From Fidelibacterota bacterium (GTDB lineage: Bacteria; Fidelibacterota; Marinisomatia; Marinisomatales; UBA1611), in the NCBI GenBank assembly GCA_016784605.1, contig JADHUI010000008.1, positions 1 through 64,000 of the forward strand: a stretch of 64,000 bases of DNA, read 5' to 3'. The translations under genes were made by a program, and so were the position numbers. How positions within the stretch are numbered: the stretch's first letter is position 1; every line of letters begins with the position of its first letter. Shown here in pieces: positions 49,092 through 57,944 of this stretch. The notes below the pieces were generated by a model. It was not told the origin of the DNA, did not search any database, and saw only the letters and a list, made by a program, of their open reading frames with translations.

Positions 49092-49694
49092 TTATAAATT
49101 ATTATTTTTAGATTCGTCTGCATACCAAACCCAGGTATGCCCTCGTTTTAATTCTCTCATCTTTAGAATGACCCATAGGCTGAGTACAATCCAGGCAATG
49201 CCATAGCCGTACAATGCGCCCATAATAATATCTCCGGGGTAATGAACTCCCACATAAATGCGTGAAAATGAAATGATACTAGCCCAGATATATAGGGGTA
49301 CTTTATAGTGAGAAAAAAAATAGCCTACAATGGTTGCAATCATAAAGCTATTCGCTGCATGATTTGATGGGAGACTTAATTTTCCGCCCTTATTCACCAA
49401 TAAATTTATTTCAGAAATGAGTGTATAGGATGGTCGTAATCTGCCAAAAAATGGTTTTAAATATTGTGACGCTGAAAAATCTGTCAGAGCAAATCCTAAA
49501 AGCAATAATGTAAATGCAATTTTACCTCGTGCCCCAGTTTTAAATAGTAATATAAAGGATAGAACGATAAAAGGAATTAGCCAATTATTTTGATTGGTTA
49601 TAAATGGCATTATTTGATCCAATATTGGATTTGATAATCCTTTGTTGATAAAATATAAAAGTGATTTATCTAATGAATTAAGTTGCTCAATCAT
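49092..49694 (-). CDS. PAP2-family lipid phosphatase
   Basis: A 200-residue membrane phosphatase with all three PAP2 motifs: KPFFGRLRPS (K..R.R), SLPSNHAANSFM (PSNH) and SRIYVGVHYPGDIIMG (S-R-x5-H-x3-D). About five membrane helices. Such proteins dephosphorylate undecaprenyl pyrophosphate or phosphatidic acid; the substrate here is open. Faces the periplasm. Confidence 0.87.
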   Translation of the reverse strand: MIEQLNSLDKSLLYFINKGLSNPILDQIMPFITNQNNWLIPFIVLSFILLFKTGARGKIAFTLLLLGFALTDFSASQYLKPFFGRLRPSYTLISEINLLVNKGGKLSLPSNHAANSFMIATIVGYFFSHYKVPLYIWASIISFSRIYVGVHYPGDIIMGALYGYGIAWIVLSLWVILKMRELKRGHTWVWYADESKNNNL

Positions 49695-49791
49695 GTGCTT
49701 GAAAATTAAGATGAATAATTTACATTTAATATTTTATGGAAGAAAACTCTTGCTGAAGGAATCGATTTAACCTAACTTTTTCGACAAGATT

Positions 49792-49863
49792 TTAAGCAGG
49801 ATAATGAAAAAGAAATCTGGTTGTTCCCCCGCTCCCAGGTTTTAAAGTATCCTGCTTATTTTT
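49792..49863 (+). ncRNA. Structured intergenic element, possible small RNA
   Basis: AAGCAGGATA and TATCCTGCTT are perfect 10-bp arms enclosing about 45 bases that hold a second CTGG/CCAG stem and a C-rich loop; on the plus strand the right arm is followed by ATTTTTTTAT. A plus-strand RNA ending here is suggested, but no convincing promoter was found. It could instead protect the 3' end of the TonB receptor mRNA (minus strand). Confidence 0.3.
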
Positions 49864-49892
49864 TTATATGAAGCTGAGGGATTTTGAATGAA

Positions 49893-52800
49893 TTATAATT
49901 TTGTAGAGAATCTGAACACAACTACACGCCCCAATGCAGGTCCACCAATTATTTCTGTATGGCGATGATCAAGCAAATTATTTACGGTCAAATTTCCAGA
50001 AAGATTATCATTAAATGTATATCCAACATGAAGATCAAAAATGGTATAAGGATCAATTTTCCCAAAATAGATTCCAGATGACCATTTATAGCCATCAACA
50101 TATCGCGCATTCAACGATGTTGATACCGGCCATCTTCTAGGGGCATATTGCAACTTAAAACTTCCTTTATGTTTTGGCGCATTAATGGGATCTAGTGCTT
50201 TTGTAATTGGGTTATAAAATTCCGTCATACTAAGATGAGAGTAGGTTACGTCTAAATTCCATTCACGATTTATGAACCAAGTTAAACTTGCATCCATCCC
50301 CCACATATCAACCTCACCATAGTTTATATATCCAACAACAACTGGGGGCGCTAATCCCGCAACGGTGTCCATTGCCGTTACTCCTTGAATGCCATTTCTC
50401 CAATGTTCAAATGATTCATCAAAATCATCTTGATCGGATATAATATTATTGTCCAAGTCTTCAATTGTGTTAATAATACCATCATTATTATAATCCGTTT
50501 CTAAAATAGAGCGCTCAACAACAATGGGTGTAATAAAGGTAACGGGGCTTACAAAACTACTATAGTGGCTCGTATATAAATCTAGCGTACCAAATAATCT
50601 GGAATTTAAACGACCCTTATAACCCACTTCCCATGAATTAACAATTTCCGCTTCAATTTCGGGGAGGTCTTGGACTGTTTGCCCATAAAACCCTTCTATT
50701 CGAGGATCAACCGAGGGATAAAAGAACATACTCTGAGACGTATCGACTGGCATATATTCAAATTCTTCTATGTCGTAATAATAAGGATTGCCCAATTCAT
50801 TTCTTGGAAAGTTATATCCTCCACTTGCGCCACGAGCATATACTTTAAAAATAGATACACGCGTTACAAATATATCCAAAAACAAGGCTTGATTCGTAGG
50901 TGTATTGAAAGCAGTTGCCCATGTTAACCGAAAATTCTGGTTTTCTTTTGGTTTAAAGGCTAACCCAATTTTAGGCGAAAATTGAATTCCATTTTTTTGC
51001 GATGCATCAAATTCCCAATCGAGAGGGTTGTATCCCATGCCGTAGCCCTGGTTGTTGAAATTAATCACATTTGTTAGCCTATCATGGATATCAAGTCTTG
51101 TTGCTTGAATAATTTCTAATTTATCGGTTAATTTCCAATTTAATTGATAGTATGTGCCCAATTCATTGACTGTATATCGATTATCTTCAGCTGCTTCATC
51201 AATCCCTTCGTCAATATTTTCATCAATTTTACCATCGCCATCGTTATCAATACCATCAGCATAGACAAAAAAAGTATTTTCTCCAATCCAACGAACACCA
51301 GGTTCAACAGTTTCGCCAAAGGAATAAGAACCGTCTCCATCGTCATCTACATAATCAGGTAGACCATTTCCATTTAAATCATCAAAGTCATCACTGTCGC
51401 CATCATTGTCTAACCCGTCTGCAAGCGCATGAAAAACATTATCCGTATAGGTAACAGTTCCATCATTGTTAACACTTGTTGTATCTAAAGGAGTCCCTCC
51501 AAATGCACCAGGAGTATTGGTGGCCCACGATGAATAAAACTCTCCATCATCATAAAATGTATTATCATTCCTATCAGCAAAGGTATAAGGTGATCCGGCT
51601 TCACCTGTTCCATTATTATCTTTTCTATCTAATAGTTCTTTATCAGATAAAATAGTTCCTCGCGTATCTGGTAGAGTCAAAAAGTAGTCAACTCCCCAAA
51701 CAAATCGAAGATCACCTTTTAATAATTCCATAGCATGTTGGAATTGGGCACTGAATTTTTTTGAGCGATCATAAATCAGAGACCCGGTTGCCAAATTTCT
51801 GGTAGGATGATCTGATTCACCAGAGTAACTCGAATTAAGATAAGTTTGTAAAAAAAAGTTTTTCCAACGAATCTTACCCTGATAATATCGATATACCCAT
51901 CCATCCGCTAAATATCGTGCAATTCCTGTAATATTAATATTTCGCGCCCAAGCATATCCATGAGATAAACTTAAAGTAAAATCAGAATTTGGTTCCCAGT
52001 CAAATCTCATGTCATAGCGGTAGTTTCTTACATTAAAATCGGGGTAATCATCTAAACCATCATCATTAGCATCTTTATAAACATGAGGGAGATTGCCATA
52101 ATTAAGAACAAAATCTCTTTCATCAAATTCATCAACACCCACTTCGCCAATACTAGGTTTCCCATCTCCATCTAAATCATTATTTTCAAATTGGTCCCAT
52201 TCGCCGTTCCCATTTAGGTCTGTGAATGTTTCTCCATCCCAGGTACCATTTCCTTCGCCAAAATCGCCCGTTCCGTCAACACCATCAAGACCCCAGTCAA
52301 TTAATACTTCACCTTCATCCCATTCGCCGTTTCCGTTTCCATCAATAAATAATTCTTTTCCATCAAGTGTTCCATTCCCATTTAAATCAGAAAATAATTC
52401 AGCGGAAATATCATAGGTTGATCCATCCGTATCCACATAGAGCCCCCAATCATCATCATTGTCGAGCCCATCATTTCCCCAGGAATCATTATACTGGCCA
52501 TTCCCGTTAGTATCAAAAATAATATTTCCATCATCATCGTAATCATAATCACCAAATCCAAATTTATGAGTAGAATCAAGACCTACGCCAACGGTATAAT
52601 TAGACGAACCTTCGATTGTGCTTCCAAAACGGTCCAACCAAGCGCTACCAATTTCATCTGCTTCGTCGATTAAACCATCCCCATCATTATCCACATTATC
52701 ATACCAAATTTCTGCATCATCATCAATGCCAATATCGATACCTTCATCAATAGCGCCATCACCATTATTATCTATACCATCTGCATATTGGGAACCAATT

Positions 52801-53975
52801 TTATCATCCGTGACATACCAAAGAATGATACCATTATCCAAAAAATATCGGTTAAATGGGTCATTTTGAGCTTCAGCGACCATAGCTGCAGTAATAATGG
52901 GTGAGCCTGTTTCGGAAGAAAAGGATGCTATATTATCACCAAAGGTGCTCCCTATCCAACTTTCATCTGCATCGTCGAAATAACCTAACATATCTTCAGT
53001 AAATAATGGGCTATTAGCTTCACCTGGATTTCCGCCATTATCGATAAAATTATGTTTAAGGTTAGGGCGTCCAATAAAGGCAGGATCATGCCCCTCTAAT
53101 TCATCTGCGTTATAGTGTGTCCAATCTTGACCGCGCAACGCAACACCAGAAATTTTAATGCCAAAATCTCGATATTTGTGAGCTGTCCTAAATGTTAATT
53201 TTTGAAGTAAATCTGTATCTTTCTGATTTAAAAAACCACCTTGTATATTTATAGATGTCCCTTGTGTTCTAAGCGGAGAACTGGTAACAATATTTAAAAC
53301 GCCGCTATGTGCATTCGGACCGTAGAGCGCAGAAGATGGACCCAAGACAACTTCAATTTGTTCCACATCTTCAAAGGAAACGGGAATAACATTGTAGGCT
53401 GTTAATCTTAAAGAAGGCACGTTGGCCATCCGACCATCCGTTAAAGTTAATAATCGTGAACTAAAGGAAGAATTAAATCCACGCGCAGTCATGTTATAGC
53501 TATCAATACCAGATTGGGTAAAGTCAATCCCCTTTGTTCCTTTTAAATAATCCCCAAGGTTCGTATTGCTTTCTCTGCGAATATCCTTTTTTGTAATGAC
53601 AGATATAGCTGCCGGCGCATCTTCAACTCGTTCACGGCGCCTTGATGCTGTTACAACGTATGTTTCCATCTGAATTGCTTCAGGCGCTAAATTAAATTCT
53701 TGTTGGATAGATTTATTATAAGGAATGGTAAGATTAAACTCTAATGGCTCAAATCCAATATAGGTAACCAAAATTTTATAATCACCCGCTTTTATATTTG
53801 CAATGGTATAACTCCCATCTACACCCGTTGCAGCCCCCATAGTTGTTCCAGAAAGAACCACATTTGCGCCCAATAATGGATCGCCATTTGTTTCATCTTT
53901 CACATAGCCAGATAGTGAGCTGTTTTGAGAAAAAATGAAATTAAATAATAAGGATAATAAGATGATTTTTTTCAT
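49893..53975 (-). CDS. TonB-dependent outer-membrane receptor with inserted acidic repeat clusters
   Basis: A 1360-residue receptor. Signal peptide 1-16; carboxypeptidase-regulatory-like domain about 18-95 (GYVKDETNGDPLLGANVVLSGT); plug domain about 115-245 (APAAISVITKKDIRRES, GRMANVPSLRL, VLGPSSALYGPNAHSGVLNIV); barrel to the C-terminus (NLTVNNLLDHRHTEIIGGPALGR). Unusual: two clusters of DNDGDG/DLNGNG-type Ca-binding-like repeats interrupt the barrel region at about 390-650 and 850-935, making it far longer than ordinary SusC/TonB receptors. Substrate unknown; no SusD-like partner is next to it. Upstream gene encodes a sorting-domain protein; a terminator hairpin lies between them. Confidence 0.85.
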   Translation of the reverse strand: MKKIILLSLLFNFIFSQNSSLSGYVKDETNGDPLLGANVVLSGTTMGAATGVDGSYTIANIKAGDYKILVTYIGFEPLEFNLTIPYNKSIQQEFNLAPEAIQMETYVVTASRRRERVEDAPAAISVITKKDIRRESNTNLGDYLKGTKGIDFTQSGIDSYNMTARGFNSSFSSRLLTLTDGRMANVPSLRLTAYNVIPVSFEDVEQIEVVLGPSSALYGPNAHSGVLNIVTSSPLRTQGTSINIQGGFLNQKDTDLLQKLTFRTAHKYRDFGIKISGVALRGQDWTHYNADELEGHDPAFIGRPNLKHNFIDNGGNPGEANSPLFTEDMLGYFDDADESWIGSTFGDNIASFSSETGSPIITAAMVAEAQNDPFNRYFLDNGIILWYVTDDKIGSQYADGIDNNGDGAIDEGIDIGIDDDAEIWYDNVDNDGDGLIDEADEIGSAWLDRFGSTIEGSSNYTVGVGLDSTHKFGFGDYDYDDDGNIIFDTNGNGQYNDSWGNDGLDNDDDWGLYVDTDGSTYDISAELFSDLNGNGTLDGKELFIDGNGNGEWDEGEVLIDWGLDGVDGTGDFGEGNGTWDGETFTDLNGNGEWDQFENNDLDGDGKPSIGEVGVDEFDERDFVLNYGNLPHVYKDANDDGLDDYPDFNVRNYRYDMRFDWEPNSDFTLSLSHGYAWARNINITGIARYLADGWVYRYYQGKIRWKNFFLQTYLNSSYSGESDHPTRNLATGSLIYDRSKKFSAQFQHAMELLKGDLRFVWGVDYFLTLPDTRGTILSDKELLDRKDNNGTGEAGSPYTFADRNDNTFYDDGEFYSSWATNTPGAFGGTPLDTTSVNNDGTVTYTDNVFHALADGLDNDGDSDDFDDLNGNGLPDYVDDDGDGSYSFGETVEPGVRWIGENTFFVYADGIDNDGDGKIDENIDEGIDEAAEDNRYTVNELGTYYQLNWKLTDKLEIIQATRLDIHDRLTNVINFNNQGYGMGYNPLDWEFDASQKNGIQFSPKIGLAFKPKENQNFRLTWATAFNTPTNQALFLDIFVTRVSIFKVYARGASGGYNFPRNELGNPYYYDIEEFEYMPVDTSQSMFFYPSVDPRIEGFYGQTVQDLPEIEAEIVNSWEVGYKGRLNSRLFGTLDLYTSHYSSFVSPVTFITPIVVERSILETDYNNDGIINTIEDLDNNIISDQDDFDESFEHWRNGIQGVTAMDTVAGLAPPVVVGYINYGEVDMWGMDASLTWFINREWNLDVTYSHLSMTEFYNPITKALDPINAPKHKGSFKLQYAPRRWPVSTSLNARYVDGYKWSSGIYFGKIDPYTIFDLHVGYTFNDNLSGNLTVNNLLDHRHTEIIGGPALGRVVVFRFSTKL
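51170..51420 (-). repeat. Acidic repeat cluster in the TonB receptor (second)
   Basis: Codes for about 80 residues with DNDGDGKIDENIDEGIDEA, DLNGNGLPDYVDDDGDGSY-type loops, the same style of calcium-binding-like unit as the protein at 126-1271. Confidence 0.6.
52030..52800 (-). repeat. Acidic repeat cluster in the TonB receptor (first)
   Basis: Codes for about 255 residues rich in DGIDNNGDGAIDEG, DNDGDGLIDEADE, DLNGNGTLDGKE and DGNGNGEWDEGE units. Placed between plug and distal barrel strands, presumably as large extracellular loops. Confidence 0.65.
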
Positions 53976-53992
53976 AAAGGTACCATAATAAA

Positions 53993-54028
53993 AATGAGCA
54001 GCCTGAATTTCAGACTGCTCATTTTTTG
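53993..54028 (-). terminator. Terminator or attenuator between sorting-domain gene and TonB receptor
   Basis: AATGAGCAG / CTGCTCATT (9 bp), continued by CTGA/TCAG across a one-base mismatch on each side, with T-runs on both strands. It lies only 18 bases upstream of the TonB receptor start, leaving no room for a separate promoter, so partial read-through may set the receptor level. Confidence 0.8.
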
Positions 54029-54061
54029 GTTAATGTTAATTAAAAGTGTTTATTAACACAG

Positions 54062-55840
54062 TTATTTCAACAGGAGCATTTTTCCTGTTAAAGTGCGATT
54101 GTCAGATTTGACTTTGTAGAAATACATTCCACTTGGAACATTATTCCCAAAGTTGTTTTTTCCATTCCAAGACATGGAATAAGTACCTGCAGCTAATTGA
54201 CCATTATGAACAGTAGCCACTTCTTCCCCAAGTAAGGAATAAATGGTTAGTTTCACATCTGAGAATTTCTCAGTAGCAAATTTGATACTTGTGGATGGGT
54301 TGAATGGATTTGGATAATTTCCAAATAATTCAAATTTACCCGCAATAGGGGCATTATCATCTACAGAAACAACAGCTGTGTTATAGAATTTTGGATTCAC
54401 ACGTTGAGTGGTATTATCAGGAATACACACATTGTCTAACTCCCAGACAAGGCGCCCAGAGGAGAATGTATGAGTGCTTGGGTCGTATTGTGAATCATGA
54501 TCTGAATCGTCAAGTTGAATGCCCATTTGTGCTAATGCGCCTAACGACATAACAACGCCAACATAGGCTGTTTCTTCAGCACATCCGTCCATGTCTCCTG
54601 TCGTCACAAAGCAATTTAGGAATACATCATACAAGTCAGCTCCAATTTGAGCACCGTATGCATTTGCAGTTGTACTATCTACACCCCACATGGTTGCAAC
54701 AGAAACAAAACCAGCTGTGTATGCAGCAGTTACGTCTCCAGTTGAATCAAAAACAGCTTCAGCAGCATCTGTGAATGCCAAAGCACTGGATAAGAAGTTG
54801 TATGTGAAATAATAGCCCGTGAATTGAAATAATTCATCACCATTAAAAGGTTCGCCATCGCTTCCAACCGGATCAAATAAATATCCCCAGTTTGCATCAA
54901 CCAGACCAACAGTAACGGTATCTCCATTTTCATCTACTTCTTCACTACCGGGTCCACCAATCATTGGATAAGTTCCAACATTAATAGGTGGAATTTCTGT
55001 ATAATACCCAAGAGATTGATAGTAAGCTAACAAGGCAGCAGTCCCGCCAACAGTTACTGTATCCGATTCTACTGTTGGGACACCCACGCTCCCATTTAAG
55101 TGACCATCATCATCAACACCTAAACCACTTCCAGTTCCATCGTGTGCTTCCCAATATATTTCAATATCGGAGGATTGGGATAAAGTATTATCTGTATAAT
55201 TCACAGTCATCATACCCCAGTTTTCCATATCAGTTCCTGAACCATAATCAACACCAGCAACCATCGTTGCTAAATCAGGTGCATTAAATTGTGCAAAAAT
55301 ACTGGACTGTGTAATTCCCCAACCAAGCGTATAGGTATCTTCATCCACGGGAAGAAGCGCTGACCCCTGCCAAGTGCCATTTTCTGCAACAGCAGGTATA
55401 ACAGCTGTAGTGGAACAATCGATTGTTTCCGTTGTGGGATAAGTGCTGCCATCATTGATCGTAAAATTACCATCATCGTAGAGATCAATATTAAGAGCGA
55501 CACCCGGTGCTGTTGGATCTCCTGTAAGCATATAGCCGAAGTAAGCTAATAGTTCAGGCGATACCAGTGGAATAAATGTTGTTCCTAGTGTATCTCCTGG
55601 TTCAAACTCCAATAAATCCCATGTGACGCCTTGTCCGGCGGCAGCATATTCAGAATTCGGCCAAGATGCTGTTACAGCATAAGATGCTTCTGCACTGTCT
55701 TGAGCGCTGTCAAACTCTCTCACTTCATAGGTATAATGAACTGTCACATAGTTTAATTCATAATTCCCTTGAATGGATTGAGAAAAAGCCACACCAATAA
55801 ACATGACAGATGCTAATAGAATATTAACGAATGATTTCAT
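54062..55840 (-). CDS. Secreted protein with type IX secretion sorting domain
   Basis: A 592-residue protein with signal peptide 1-20 (MKSFVNILLASVMFIGVAFS). The last ~85 residues form a FlgD-Ig-like/type A sorting domain: FELFGNYPNPFNPSTSIKF, VKLTIYSLLGEEVATV, GTYSMSWNGKNNFG and VPSGMYFYKVKS, ending TGKMLLLK. That targets cargo to the type IX system in FCB bacteria. The cargo part has no family I recognise; it is acidic, Thr/Asp-rich. AGGAG lies upstream. It is probably transcribed together with the TonB receptor downstream. Confidence 0.85.
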   Translation of the reverse strand: MKSFVNILLASVMFIGVAFSQSIQGNYELNYVTVHYTYEVREFDSAQDSAEASYAVTASWPNSEYAAAGQGVTWDLLEFEPGDTLGTTFIPLVSPELLAYFGYMLTGDPTAPGVALNIDLYDDGNFTINDGSTYPTTETIDCSTTAVIPAVAENGTWQGSALLPVDEDTYTLGWGITQSSIFAQFNAPDLATMVAGVDYGSGTDMENWGMMTVNYTDNTLSQSSDIEIYWEAHDGTGSGLGVDDDGHLNGSVGVPTVESDTVTVGGTAALLAYYQSLGYYTEIPPINVGTYPMIGGPGSEEVDENGDTVTVGLVDANWGYLFDPVGSDGEPFNGDELFQFTGYYFTYNFLSSALAFTDAAEAVFDSTGDVTAAYTAGFVSVATMWGVDSTTANAYGAQIGADLYDVFLNCFVTTGDMDGCAEETAYVGVVMSLGALAQMGIQLDDSDHDSQYDPSTHTFSSGRLVWELDNVCIPDNTTQRVNPKFYNTAVVSVDDNAPIAGKFELFGNYPNPFNPSTSIKFATEKFSDVKLTIYSLLGEEVATVHNGQLAAGTYSMSWNGKNNFGNNVPSGMYFYKVKSDNRTLTGKMLLLK

Positions 55841-55908
55841 GTATGTACTCCTGTTTTAGGTTGTTAAATAAAGAAACGCCTCTCTTTTAAGGATTCAATC
55901 CATGTACT

Positions 55909-55937
55909 TTTATAGATTGAACTCTTGAAACTATCAA
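55909..55937 (-). promoter_or_regulatory. Sigma-70-like promoter of the sorting-domain gene
   Basis: On the minus strand TTGATA, 17-base spacer, TATAAA; predicted start near 55902, about 60 bases upstream of the ATG. Confidence 0.6.
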
Positions 55938-55986
55938 TATATTGATATGAAAACCAAGATAAATCAATTCGCAAAAAAAGATGTAA

Positions 55987-56100
55987 TTATCTCTGATTTT
56001 TCTTTTTTCTCGGATTGATGATGTAAACCAAGACTAGGAGCAAAATTACAATTCCTAATGTGAATAAAAAATTGGCAACTACAACTGTATTGAGTGTCAT
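55987..56100 (-). CDS. Small single-helix membrane protein (37 residues)
   Basis: A short gene in the gap before etfB. It encodes MTLNTVVVVANFLF-like N-terminus (exactly MTLNTVVVANFLFTLG), one strongly hydrophobic helix (about residues 5-29) and a basic tail, INPRKKKNQR. The charge pattern fits an N-out/C-in single-pass protein. No clear SD. No family recognised. Its coding nature is supported only by composition and topology, so it may be spurious. Confidence 0.4.
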   Translation of the reverse strand: MTLNTVVVANFLFTLGIVILLLVLVYIINPRKKKNQR

Positions 56101-56128
56101 TTTAATGAGAGATTGTGCTTATTATTTT

Positions 56129-56156
56129 TTGTAAATTCCACTATTGAATTTATAAC
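56129..56156 (+). promoter_or_regulatory. Probable promoter of the etf operon
   Basis: TTGTAA, 16-base spacer, TATAAC, about 35 bases upstream of the etfB ATG. Moderate match to sigma-70 consensus. Confidence 0.4.
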
Positions 56157-56189
56157 TATTTATACAAAATCCAAGAAAGGACGCTCCCC

Positions 56190-56960
56190 ATGAAAATCGC
56201 CGTACTGATTAAACAAGTCCCGGGTGCAGAATCTGCTTTACCTATTAATAGTGAAGCAATAGGAGTTCAAGAAGATCAAGTTTCATTTTTAATGAATGAA
56301 AGTGATAGTTATGCATTAGAAGAAGCTCAAAAAATCATTGAAGCGCAAGGAAGTGGCGAAGTTGTCGCAATCAGTCTTGGTCCCGACCGAGTGCAAAAGA
56401 TTATACGAGAAGCATTAGCAAAAGGCGCTGATCGCGGTATTCATTTACAATCAGAAGCGTCAGGGTTAGTTGATCCATTAACTCTAGCAAAGCAATTTGC
56501 TAAAGTGTTAGAAAGTGAGCATTTTGATCTCATTTTTTCTGGACTTCAATCGGATGATTCTGGAATGGGCCAAACAGGCATTATTTTAGGTGAATTACTG
56601 AATATGGCTACAGCATCTTTAGTTGTTGAAACTGAATTAGGAGAAAATTCTCTAAAGGTTAAACGTGAGCTAGAAGCGGGCTGGTTCCAATGGGTTACAC
56701 TTACTTTGCCGGCATCTATTAGTATTCAATCTGGTTTGAATCAACCGCGTTACCCGTCTCTTCGGGGAATCATGGGCGCCAAGAAAAAAGAATTAAAAAT
56801 TGTTCCTGAATCAGATTTTATTGTTGACGGTGAAAAACAATCTATTCGTAAAGTTTTCGTACCAAAAACAGATAAAAGAACAGAAATGATCGATGGTGAA
56901 CCGGATGCTGTTGTGGCAAGGTTGGTCGAAATTTTAAAAAATGATGTAAAAGTATTGTAG
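56190..56960 (+). CDS. etfB: Electron transfer flavoprotein beta subunit
   Basis: A 256-residue ETF beta subunit: MKIAVLIKQVPGAESALPIN, VVAISLGPDRVQKIIREALAKGADRG, DLIFSGLQSDDSGMGQTG and LPASISIQSGLNQPRYPSLRGIMGAKKKE are classic. With EtfA it carries electrons from acyl-CoA dehydrogenases to a membrane oxidoreductase. AAGGA precedes the ATG. Next gene starts 9 bases later. Confidence 0.95.
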   Translation: MKIAVLIKQVPGAESALPINSEAIGVQEDQVSFLMNESDSYALEEAQKIIEAQGSGEVVAISLGPDRVQKIIREALAKGADRGIHLQSEASGLVDPLTLAKQFAKVLESEHFDLIFSGLQSDDSGMGQTGIILGELLNMATASLVVETELGENSLKVKRELEAGWFQWVTLTLPASISIQSGLNQPRYPSLRGIMGAKKKELKIVPESDFIVDGEKQSIRKVFVPKTDKRTEMIDGEPDAVVARLVEILKNDVKVL

Positions 56961-56969
56961 GGGATTATT

Positions 56970-57938
56970 ATGGATATTTTAGTTGTATTAGAATCAAGTA
57001 ATGGATCGCTTCATCGAATGAGTCGTGAGGCTATTGTTGGAGCACAATCGCTTGCCGCAGAAAATGGGCTGAGTATTGGTGCTCTTTCTATGGGGGCGGA
57101 TGCTGAACAAATTGCATCAATTGTTACGAGTTATAATATTGATGAAGTGTTGGTGGTAAATAATGATTTATTATCACCCTATAATGCAGATGGGTTTGCA
57201 GAATGTGTGAAGCAAGTGGTGGAACAAGAAAGCCCAACCTTGGTTGTTATAGGGCACACTTATCAAACGCGAGATTATTTTCCAAAAGTGAGTGCTCGAT
57301 TAGATAAACCTTTTATCCCGGATGTTATTTCAATGAATAAAGAGAACGACTCATTTGTTTTCACCAAAACAGTGTTTAATGGAAAACTTGGATCTGAAGT
57401 TGTATCGAATGATTCCGCATGCACCTTAATCAGCTTTCAAGCTGCAGCTTTTTCGGATGAAAATATTATGTCTGGTTCTGCTACTACGCGACAAGTTGAT
57501 ATTTCATTGGAGCCAGGTAATGTTAAATCCACATCGGAGGCGCCCTTTCAAGAAGAAGCGGGAGGCGTTGATTTATCGAGTGCTGATCTTATTGTAAGTG
57601 TTGGCCGAGGGATTGAAAAAGAAGACAATATTCCAATGGCAAAAGAGCTTGCAAATGCCTTAAATGGAGAATTAGCATCGTCTAGGCCTGTCGTGGATGC
57701 TGGGTGGTTACCTTCATCTCATCAAGTGGGGAGTTCTGGCCAATCCGTTTCTCCGAATTTATACATTGCTTTAGGTATCTCTGGTGCGATTCAACACGTT
57801 GTTGGTATGAAGGGATCGAAAAACATTATTGCTATCAATAAGGATGCTGATGCACCTATATTTGAAATAGCCGATTATGGTGTTGTGGGAAATGTGTTAG
57901 ACATTGTGCCTAAACTAACTGAGGTTATTAAGGGATAG
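56970..57938 (+). CDS. etfA: Electron transfer flavoprotein alpha subunit
   Basis: A 322-residue ETF alpha subunit. The C-terminal FAD-binding domain is clear: ADLIVSVGRGIEKEDNIPMA, ASRPVVDAGWLPSSHQVGSSGQSVSPNLYIALGISGAIQHVVGM and IIAINKDADAPIFEIADYGVVGN. No N-terminal ferredoxin extension. The following Fe-S oxidoreductase gene starts 6 bases later. Confidence 0.95.
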   Translation: MDILVVLESSNGSLHRMSREAIVGAQSLAAENGLSIGALSMGADAEQIASIVTSYNIDEVLVVNNDLLSPYNADGFAECVKQVVEQESPTLVVIGHTYQTRDYFPKVSARLDKPFIPDVISMNKENDSFVFTKTVFNGKLGSEVVSNDSACTLISFQAAAFSDENIMSGSATTRQVDISLEPGNVKSTSEAPFQEEAGGVDLSSADLIVSVGRGIEKEDNIPMAKELANALNGELASSRPVVDAGWLPSSHQVGSSGQSVSPNLYIALGISGAIQHVVGMKGSKNIIAINKDADAPIFEIADYGVVGNVLDIVPKLTEVIKG

Positions 57939-57944
57939 AAAAAA

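Larger units (their letters stand above)
55841..56189. other. 349-base divergent intergenic region
   Basis: It contains the promoter of the sorting-domain gene on the left, the small membrane-protein ORF in the middle and the probable etf promoter on the right. Nothing else was seen. Confidence 0.6.
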
